This document shows, in pieces, positions 7,827-13,045 of a DNA stretch of 13,045 bases. The position numbers were made by a program, and so were the translations under genes. Location: positions 1-13,045 of the forward strand of contig CALDPL010000281.1 of NCBI GenBank assembly GCA_937911965.1, in the 5' to 3' direction. The notes under the pieces are model-generated. The model ran no database searches and was not told the origin of the DNA. It was given only the letters and a program-made list of their open reading frames with translations. The first letter of the stretch is position 1. Every line of letters starts with the position of its first letter. The DNA comes from an uncultured Allomuricauda sp. Lineage in GTDB: Bacteria > Bacteroidota > Bacteroidia > Flavobacteriales > Flavobacteriaceae.

Positions 7827-8486
7827 TCAATTATCATGTGTTTGTTCCACAACAGACACAAAGGTCTTTATATGTTCTTCCAAGGCGGCCCAATCCTTTT
7901 TCTTCACCATTTCCTTGTTGAAAAGTCCGCTGGACACCCCGACGCCATCTGCTCCCGATAAAAAGTAGTCCTGGACATTCGTTGCATCGATTCCCCCTGT
8001 GGGCAACAGTTTTATGGTGTCGAAAGGTGCCCTAATGTTCCTGAGGAATTTGGGACCCAAAGTATCTATGGGAAAAACCTTGACCATTGAAGCCCCAAGT
8101 TCCCATGCCCTATAAATTTCTGAGGGTGAGTAGGCTCCAGGAAACACAGGAACACCTAACCTGACACAAGTTTCAACTACCTCTTCATTTAAATTTGGCA
8201 TCACAATAAAAGAAGCACCAAAGCTTAAAGCCCTTTCAAGATCTTCCATGCAACAGACCGTTCCTGCTCCGATATTGAGTTCACTTCCATAATTTCTTTC
8301 TGCATATTGAATCGACTTTTGTACGTCCATAGAATTCATGGTAATCTCGATATTCCTAAGGCCAGCGGTTACACAAATTGGCAAGATTTGGACAACATCC
8401 TCTAGGGACACCCCCCTTAGGATACCCACAACGGGAACCTTATCGAACAAGTCCCAATTGAAATCCATTTTATGCTTCTTTTCCAT
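7827..8486 (-). CDS. 2-keto-3-deoxy sugar-acid aldolase, KDPG/KDPGal aldolase family (Eda/DgoA-like)
   Basis: From the ATG at 8486 the product has 219 residues, close to the ~205-215 usual for this class I aldolase family. The frame stays open to 8525, but that start would overlap the dehydratase by 26 bases and add 13 residues before the family's normal N-terminus; I prefer 8486, which sits 13 bases after the upstream stop codon. Visible family motifs: VVGILRG, IEITMNS with the catalytic Glu (47), GAGTV (Thr76), VMPN, and VKVFPID with the Schiff-base Lys (136), then LPTGGID. The enzyme cleaves a 2-keto-3-deoxy acid, usually 6-phosphorylated, to pyruvate and an aldehyde. Where Eda has Arg in its EVTLRT motif, this protein has Asn (EITMNS), as in E. 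coli DgoA (EIPLNS), which favours a galactonate-type substrate. It acts after the adjacent dehydratase. No kinase is visible in the window. Confidence 0.93.
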   Translation of the reverse strand: MEKKHKMDFNWDLFDKVPVVGILRGVSLEDVVQILPICVTAGLRNIEITMNSMDVQKSIQYAERNYGSELNIGAGTVCCMEDLERALSFGASFIVMPNLNEEVVETCVRLGVPVFPGAYSPSEIYRAWELGASMVKVFPIDTLGPKFLRNIRAPFDTIKLLPTGGIDATNVQDYFLSGADGVGVSSGLFNKEMVKKKDWAALEEHIKTFVSVVEQTHDN

Positions 8487-8499
8487 GGAGCAGGTTTCT

Positions 8500-9666
8500 C
8501 TACTTTGTAAAATAATCCCCTGCATTCGCAGGCCTGATTTCTGTTAATTTTCCATTGTAATGCCTTAGATCATGAGGCTGATATGGATATTTGGAGAAAT
8601 TCTCGATTTTAAGATCGATCCCCAGACCAGGGGCATCGCCAATACCCATAAACCCATCCGAGAACTGTATGTCCTCCGTGGTAAGTTCCCGACGATAGGG
8701 AATGTCCACACTCATGGTCTCCAATAGATAGAAATTGGGGGTACAGGCGGCCAATTGCAAAGTGGCGGCATTGGCAATGGGCCCAATTGGATTATGAGGA
8801 CAAATGGGGATATGATAGCTCTCCGCCATGGCGGCAATCTTGCGTATTTCCGATATCCCCCCCGAATGGCTGACATCAGGTTGAATAAAATCGGCACATC
8901 CCAAATTCAGGAAAGTTCGATACTCCATCCTACCATAAGATCTTTCCCCTGCCGCGATGGATACTTTACTTCGCTTTTTGAGTTCAGCCAAGCCTTCTAA
9001 ATTTTCAGGGGGCATGGGTTCTTCGAACCATAGTACCCCGAAATCTTCCATGGCATGTGTCAGTTTGACGGCAGTTGGCAAATTAAATCTACCATGTCCT
9101 TCAATCAAGATCTCAATATCTTCTCCCACTGCTTCCACTACTGCCGCAATGCAGGCAATGGCATTATTGAATTCCTTTTTGGTCAAGGTCAAATATGCTG
9201 AACCAAAGGGATCCCATTTCAAGCCTTTAAAGCCTTTTTTTACCACTTCCTTGGCCTTGGTTGCAAACTCTTCAGGAGTTTTGGCCGGTGCAAACCATCC
9301 ATTCGCATAGCAAGGGACTTTATCCCTTACCTTGCCTCCAAATAACTGATACACTGGAACCCCCAATGCCTTACCTTTGATATCCCATAAGGCCATTTCC
9401 ACACCTGCCATGGCACTCATTAGGACCGGCCCACCACGCCAATAAGAGTTTCTTAAGGTATCGTGGAAGAATGCTTCAATATTATTGGGGTCTTTCCCGA
9501 CCAAATGTCTGTTCAACTCCTGAACAGCAGCTTCAACGGTTAGTTCTTGATGTTCCAAGGTTGCCTCACCCACACCATAAATACCGGAATCGGTCAACAC
9601 CTTCACAAACACCCAATTGGTACGGTAAACGTCACATATGTACGTCTCTATTTTTGTTACCTTCAT
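8500..9666 (-). CDS. Enolase-superfamily sugar-acid dehydratase (mandelate racemase subgroup, galactonate dehydratase-like)
   Basis: The product has 388 residues, typical for the family. The N-terminal capping domain spans about 1-125 and the barrel follows. Metal-binding acids are Glu189 (IEGHGRF), Glu215 (FEEP) and Glu241 (AAGER); His191 next to the first and His291 (CPHNPIGP) match the His pair of E. coli DgoD (DFHGR, PHCPLGP). The usual second-strand KxK base is replaced by LKWDPFG (Lys150, Asp152), also unlike racemases, so dehydration of an aldonate to a 2-keto-3-deoxy acid is the best reading. Exact substrate (galactonate, fuconate, an anhydro-sugar acid and others) cannot be settled; some enolase-superfamily members act as cycloisomerases on 3,6-anhydro-galactonate. 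The downstream aldolase begins 13 bases after its stop, and a 43-base AT-rich gap precedes it, which fits one operon. Confidence 0.92.
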   Translation of the reverse strand: MKVTKIETYICDVYRTNWVFVKVLTDSGIYGVGEATLEHQELTVEAAVQELNRHLVGKDPNNIEAFFHDTLRNSYWRGGPVLMSAMAGVEMALWDIKGKALGVPVYQLFGGKVRDKVPCYANGWFAPAKTPEEFATKAKEVVKKGFKGLKWDPFGSAYLTLTKKEFNNAIACIAAVVEAVGEDIEILIEGHGRFNLPTAVKLTHAMEDFGVLWFEEPMPPENLEGLAELKKRSKVSIAAGERSYGRMEYRTFLNLGCADFIQPDVSHSGGISEIRKIAAMAESYHIPICPHNPIGPIANAATLQLAACTPNFYLLETMSVDIPYRRELTTEDIQFSDGFMGIGDAPGLGIDLKIENFSKYPYQPHDLRHYNGKLTEIRPANAGDYFTK

Positions 9667-9670
9667 AAAA

Positions 9671-9690
9671 TATAATATATAATATATAAT
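9671..9690. repeat. AT-only heptamer repeat upstream of the dehydratase gene
   Basis: Within the 43-base gap between the dehydrogenase stop and the dehydratase start, the unit TATAATA occurs nearly three times in tandem (9671-9690). The same style of sequence fills the promoter spacer at 11728-11745. It may be a second binding site for the same regulator, or plain AT-rich spacer; I find no TAnnTTTG element in this gap. Confidence 0.4.
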
Positions 9691-9709
9691 TTTTTATAAA
9701 TAAAAACTC

Positions 9710-10474
9710 CTATCTAAAATACAGCCCTCCATTGATATCAATAGTCGATCCCGTTATGTATCTCCCGCCTTCCCCACATAAAAAAGCCACTGAAAGCCCA
9801 ACATCCCTTGTGTTTCCCAAACCTAACGGAATCGATTCCTCAAGCTTTTTCATGCCCTCTTCTCCATGTGTAGTTCTTGAAAGCTCGGTCTCTATGACTC
9901 CAGGGGCAATGGAATTAACCCGTATGCCAAGAGGTGCTCCTGTTCTCGCCAAGGCTTTTGCAAGACCGAACATTCCGCTTTTGGAGGCAGAATAGTGAAC
10001 ATGCCCTTTCAAGGCGCCCTGGTGGCCCACCACGGAACTGACATTTATAATACAACCCCCTTTACGTTCCTTCATAATTTCCATTGCATATTTAGAACAT
10101 AGGAAACAGCTGCCAATGTTGGTTTTCATTATAAATTCCCAGTCCAAAAGGGAAGTGTCGAATATATTTTGGGATTTATCGGTTCCCGCATTGTTCACCA
10201 AAATATCCAACCCACCGAATTCCTTCTTAATGGTTTCGAACATGACCTTTACCCCTTCCTCCGAACTGACATCGGCTTGAATAAAGGAGGATTTCCTTCC
10301 CATGGAACGAATTGATTCGACTACCTCCTTAGTGGAATCATTCGCCGTCAATCCATTGACGATGACATCGGCCCCTTTTTCAGCAAGGACCAGGGCAATG
10401 CCCTTTCCCAATCCTCTTGTCGAACCGGTTACCAGGGCTGTCTTTCCAATTAAACTTTCCATATCATTGATCAT
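9710..10474 (-). CDS. Short-chain dehydrogenase/reductase (SDR), probable sugar or sugar-acid oxidoreductase
   Basis: The product has 254 residues, the normal length for a classical SDR. The Rossmann motif TGSTRGLG (16-23) binds the NAD(P) cofactor; NNAG (94-97), Ser146/147 (NVSS) and YSASK (Tyr161, Lys165) give the catalytic set; SIAPGVIETEL follows. The Ser-to-Tyr spacing appears one residue longer than in FabG. The ORF begins MINDMESLIG at 10474, eight bases past the transporter stop; an in-frame ATG at 10462 is a possible alternative. In this context it likely oxidises a sugar or interconverts a keto/hydroxy sugar acid before dehydration, or oxidises a 2-keto-3-deoxy acid as in non-phosphorylative fucose and rhamnose routes. 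It could also be annotated as a 3-oxoacyl-ACP reductase by homology alone, but the neighbours argue against a fatty-acid role. Confidence 0.9.
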   Translation of the reverse strand: MINDMESLIGKTALVTGSTRGLGKGIALVLAEKGADVIVNGLTANDSTKEVVESIRSMGRKSSFIQADVSSEEGVKVMFETIKKEFGGLDILVNNAGTDKSQNIFDTSLLDWEFIMKTNIGSCFLCSKYAMEIMKERKGGCIINVSSVVGHQGALKGHVHYSASKSGMFGLAKALARTGAPLGIRVNSIAPGVIETELSRTTHGEEGMKKLEESIPLGLGNTRDVGLSVAFLCGEGGRYITGSTIDINGGLYFR

Positions 10475-10482
10475 TTATATGA

Positions 10483-11700
10483 TTATTCCTTTACTCTGTC
10501 TTTTCTGAAATTGAAAATTGAGGCCCATAATATCAATATCCCCCCGCAGATATAAAAAACGGAAAGAAGAGACAATCCTTGGGTCAACCCAATAATGGGC
10601 TTTATTACGCCCAGAACCAGGGGTGCCAACGAACCTATTATATATGCGAACATTATCATGGCTGCGGCCACCGAAGCCCTTTTGTCCATTTGGACCACCG
10701 AAAATAAAGAAGCATATATATTGGAATCATACATTCCCCTGAACAGCCCGAATATGGCAAGACCGACATATACCATAAATAAGCTGTCCCCTAAAGCCAT
10801 CAACACGATAAAGGGAGCTCCCAATAAGAGGGCGAAAGCCTGTAACCGAAGTCTCATAACCTGATTTTTTACCGCTAACCAATCGGATAGTTGACCGGCC
10901 AACATCACCCCCACAAAGGCAAATATATGGTGGTAGAACATGGAGGAAAATCCTGCTTCCGTAACAGAAATAGAAAATTTTTCATGTAAAAAAGTAGGGG
11001 ACCATGTCAAATAACCCACATTTACAAAAACCATACATGAAAAGGCCCCGGTCAAATATATGGCCGTTGTATTGCTCGCCAACAACTTCACTCCGCTTTT
11101 TAGAGAAACCGGCTTTTCATCAGGATTGTTCGGTCTGCCATCCTTTAATCTGAAATACATCAAAGCAAAAAGGAAAATACCTATCCCTCCAAAAATGAAA
11201 AAAGCAGTCCTCCACCCATAGTGTTCCGAAATGTAGGCCCCTAAAAAGCCACTCCCGATAATGCCTGCATAAAGGGCTGTTTGATGGATGGCCATGGCCA
11301 AGCCCAAATTGGATTTGAATTTTTCCCCAATCAGGGCGTTTGCCGCAGGGGCATAGAACGCTTCACTTCCCCCCACAATGGAACGAAGGACAATCAAAGC
11401 AATGATGCCTCCTGAAAAACCTGTTAAAAAGGTAGCGACACTCCATATCAAGACGCTAAAAATAATGACTTTCTTTTTGCTGAACCTATCCCCCGCATAT
11501 CCTGCAATAGGAACCATAACACCTATGGCCAATATGAATACTGAGGAAATTGCCCCCAATTGGGCATCTGACAGGCCTAAATCCAATTTGATTATAGGCA
11601 ATGCCACATTAAATATCTGCCTATCAGCTTGATTGAAGAAAAATGCCAACCATAGCAATACTATAGTTTCCCAATCAAATTTTTTTAAAAATTTTCCCAT
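10483..11700 (-). CDS. MFS inner-membrane transporter, likely sugar-acid or oligosaccharide uptake
   Basis: The product has 405 residues and about twelve hydrophobic segments, the standard MFS layout. FNQADRQIFNVALP (22-35) in the first helix, the motif-A loop GDRFSKKK (70-77), RSIVGGSEAFYAPAA (106-120) and YGWRTAFFIFGG (161-172) place it near the spinster-like and anion:cation symporter groups, which include hexuronate and aldonate carriers. It is the first gene of the apparent operon, with the promoter immediately upstream, and ends eight bases before the dehydrogenase start. The most economical role is import from the periplasm of the sugar or sugar acid processed by the next three enzymes. 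Substrate and direction are inferred from context only. Confidence 0.92.
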   Translation of the reverse strand: MGKFLKKFDWETIVLLWLAFFFNQADRQIFNVALPIIKLDLGLSDAQLGAISSVFILAIGVMVPIAGYAGDRFSKKKVIIFSVLIWSVATFLTGFSGGIIALIVLRSIVGGSEAFYAPAANALIGEKFKSNLGLAMAIHQTALYAGIIGSGFLGAYISEHYGWRTAFFIFGGIGIFLFALMYFRLKDGRPNNPDEKPVSLKSGVKLLASNTTAIYLTGAFSCMVFVNVGYLTWSPTFLHEKFSISVTEAGFSSMFYHHIFAFVGVMLAGQLSDWLAVKNQVMRLRLQAFALLLGAPFIVLMALGDSLFMVYVGLAIFGLFRGMYDSNIYASLFSVVQMDKRASVAAAMIMFAYIIGSLAPLVLGVIKPIIGLTQGLSLLSVFYICGGILILWASIFNFRKDRVKE

Positions 11701-11718
11701 TTTTTATTTTCGATGTCT

Positions 11719-11748
11719 CAAATGTAATATATTATATATAATATACAA
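11719..11748 (-). promoter_or_regulatory. Bacteroidota-type promoter of the transporter-to-SusC cluster
   Basis: On the minus strand, TTG (11748-11746) is followed after 19 bases by TACATTTG (11726-11719). This matches the Bacteroidota consensus of a TTG near -33 and TAnnTTTG near -7 with the expected spacing. Transcription would start around 11711-11715, leaving a leader of roughly a dozen bases before the MFS ATG at 11700. No other well-placed promoter of this kind was found in the gaps between the downstream genes. Confidence 0.7.
11728..11745. promoter_or_regulatory. 18-bp perfect palindrome filling the promoter spacer (candidate operator)
   Basis: TATATTATATATAATATA is its own reverse complement over all 18 bases and occupies almost exactly the 19-base spacer between the two promoter elements. 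A dimeric repressor bound there would block polymerase, so substrate-controlled repression is plausible. No regulator gene is in the window. Its composition is pure A/T, so a chance palindrome is not excluded. Confidence 0.5.
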
Positions 11749-12131
11749 TATTTTTTAACTTTTTCATTTAAATGCTAAAGAAATGTTCTAAAATGACGTG
11801 GTAAATACGGTTGTGGTCCATGACATTCCATGCATTATTTTAATTGCTCCATCATTCAATAAATATCAACCTTGGATACGATTGGAACCCTGCCTGAACA
11901 TCTACATTTGAATACAAACTAGAAACTAAATTAATTGATGGTCTCTCCAAAAAACCATGTTTTTAAAAGGGCATCTTGTTTTCTTTTATGAGTGCTTGTA
12001 TTGGATTTGAATAAGTCGAATTTACTTTTGCACTCATTTAAAGTACAATCAATAATTACCATAAAACAAATAGTTGGAGTTCATTCTAAACTGGAGATCA
12101 ATCCTTGGATCAATAAAACCTTCTCCAAACT
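11749..12131. other. Intergenic region without a recognised gene
   Basis: About 380 AT-rich bases lie between the cluster promoter and the amidohydrolase terminator. Reading frames crossing it are broken or are shadows of the amidohydrolase gene. I see no tRNA, rRNA or familiar ncRNA. Two minor items: a plus-strand TTG-N18-TACATTTG arrangement (11882-11910), and an 8-bp inverted repeat ATGAGTGC/GCACTCAT at 11988-11995 and 12030-12037 separated by 34 bases. Confidence 0.6.
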
Positions 12132-12168
12132 AAAAAAGGGACCAGGTCTTTTAAAACCATGGCCCCTT
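12132..12168 (-). terminator. Intrinsic terminator downstream of the amidohydrolase gene
   Basis: On the minus strand AAGGGGCCATGGT (12168-12156) pairs with ACCTGGTCCCTT through about 12 base pairs with one bulged T and one G-T pair. The loop is 8 bases and the stem runs into TTTTTT ending at 12132. It lies 85 bases past the amidohydrolase stop and separates that gene from the catabolic cluster. Confidence 0.8.
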
Positions 12169-12252
12169 CCGATTCAACCAATCAAACACTCAATTATTGG
12201 AACAAAAGTTCCGTATCACACAGTTAAACCTTGTTTGCTTTCTTTTCAAATT

Positions 12253-13045
12253 TTACATTCCTGGCTGTTGGATCTTATACCCATATTTTTCCTTTTCCTT
12301 GGCCACCAGATTGCGTACATCCTCCAACAGTTGTTTGGCGTCATAAATGATTCCATCCTTAATGGTGTACTTCACCCCTCCTACACGGATGAGGTCCCCG
12401 TTCTCCTGAAGTTCAATGGTACCGGTACCGTACATGGAGGCCAGGTTTTCCAATGGATTCTCCTCCACGATCACAAAATCCGCCAACTTTCCCACTTTCA
12501 CAGATCCAATTTCCTTTTCCATGCCCAGGACTTCAGCCCCGTTCATGGTGGCCGCCTCAATGACCTCTAGGGGATGGAAGCCAGCTTCCCTGAGCAGTTC
12601 CATTTCATTGATATAGGAAAACCCATATAACTTGTACAGGAACCCGGCATCGGTCCCTACGGTGACCCTTCCACCACGGTTTTTATATTCATTTATAAAT
12701 ATCATCCAGAGCTTATAGTTTTCCTTCCAGGCCGTTTCCTGCTCCGTGCCCCAACTGTGCCAAAAAGAGCCGTGGTTCTTTCCGGTGGGGCTCCAGAATT
12801 CCCATAGTTTGGGCAAGGTATAATGGTCCTGCCATTCCCTTCTCTGGGCGGCCATCAAATCCCTTGTTGCTTGATAAACGTTAAAGGTGGGACTCAGGGT
12901 ATAATCGTAGGAGAGCAGTTCGTTCATTACTTCGTTCCACTTGTCGGAGAAGGGAGGGGCCGCCTGTGCCCAGAGTTCTCCCGCCTCCCCAAAACGATCG
13001 TGCTCATCCTGGTAGTTGTACGCCCTTGAATAGTCCTGTACCCTT
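12253..13045 (-). CDS. Amidohydrolase-superfamily protein (C-terminal ~264 residues; N-terminus off the right edge)
   Basis: The frame is open from the right edge to the TAA at 12253. The ATG at 12927 is internal, because the sequence ahead of it continues without a stop (…FSDKWNEVMNELL). The visible part has GTDAGF, the metal-ligand Asp at the end of barrel strand 8, then the hallmark tail of imidazolonepropionase-like amidohydrolases: AATMNGAEVLGMEKEIG, VGKLADFVIVEENPLENL, and a returning beta-sandwich VGGVKYTIKDGIIYD. The family hydrolyses C-N or related bonds at a metal centre; the substrate cannot be given, and the His ligands of strand 1 lie outside the window. The strong terminator after it and the separate promoter for the next gene mean it is probably a different transcription unit, so its link to the catabolic locus is uncertain. 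Confidence 0.88.
   Translation of the reverse strand, partial: RVQDYSRAYNYQDEHDRFGEAGELWAQAAPPFSDKWNEVMNELLSYDYTLSPTFNVYQATRDLMAAQRREWQDHYTLPKLWEFWSPTGKNHGSFWHSWGTEQETAWKENYKLWMIFINEYKNRGGRVTVGTDAGFLYKLYGFSYINEMELLREAGFHPLEVIEAATMNGAEVLGMEKEIGSVKVGKLADFVIVEENPLENLASMYGTGTIELQENGDLIRVGGVKYTIKDGIIYDAKQLLEDVRNLVAKEKEKYGYKIQQPGM

Noticed and set aside
8487..8525. Earlier aldolase start at 8525
   Set aside because: It would overlap the dehydratase by 26 bases and add 13 residues before the family's usual N-terminus; the ATG at 8486 fits the family length.
11992..12570. Plus-strand open frame of 192 codons
   Set aside because: More than half of it lies antisense to the well-supported amidohydrolase, and the translated product has no recognisable domain or signal.
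1..13045. CRISPR arrays, tRNA/rRNA genes, insertion sequences
   Set aside because: No spaced repeats, no RNA gene signatures, and no transposase motifs were seen on either strand.

Overview
The window comes from a member of the Bacteroidota, most likely a marine Flavobacteriia-type organism. Support comes from a SusC-family TonB-dependent receptor, a lipoprotein with a fimbrillin-like N-terminal half, a secreted protein ending in a type IX secretion (Por) sorting domain, and a Bacteroidota-style promoter (TTG-N19-TACATTTG). The genus cannot be fixed from the sequence alone.

Every supported gene lies on the minus strand, so the window reads right to left. At the right edge (12253-13045) is the C-terminal part of an amidohydrolase, followed by a good intrinsic terminator (12132-12168). 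A non-coding stretch of roughly 400 bases follows. Then comes a promoter whose spacer is filled by an 18-bp perfect palindrome, placed just before a tightly packed cluster: MFS transporter (11700-10483), short-chain dehydrogenase (10474-9710), enolase-superfamily sugar-acid dehydratase (9666-8500), DgoA/Eda-type 2-keto-3-deoxy-acid aldolase (8486-7827), a 1387-residue T9SS-secreted sialidase-like protein (7780-3617), a fimbrillin-like lipoprotein (3498-1930) and the N-terminal 600 residues of a SusC receptor (1802 to past the left edge). A SusD partner is expected just beyond the left edge.

Read together, this is a polysaccharide or acidic-glycan utilization locus in which surface capture (SusC, lipoprotein, secreted propeller protein) sits in one apparent operon with inner-membrane uptake (MFS) and a cytoplasmic sugar-acid route (oxidation, then dehydration to a 2-keto-3-deoxy acid, then aldol cleavage to pyruvate plus an aldehyde). 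No kinase and no classical polysaccharide lyase or hydrolase is visible, so the substrate is not determined.

The most unusual object is the 1387-residue protein. It carries two diverged copies of a ~300-residue module of unrecognised family, separated by a sialidase-like propeller and a CBM9-like domain. The second copy is preceded by what looks like a buried signal-peptide remnant and is GC-richer than the first, so the gene appears to be a mosaic of two formerly separate secreted proteins.
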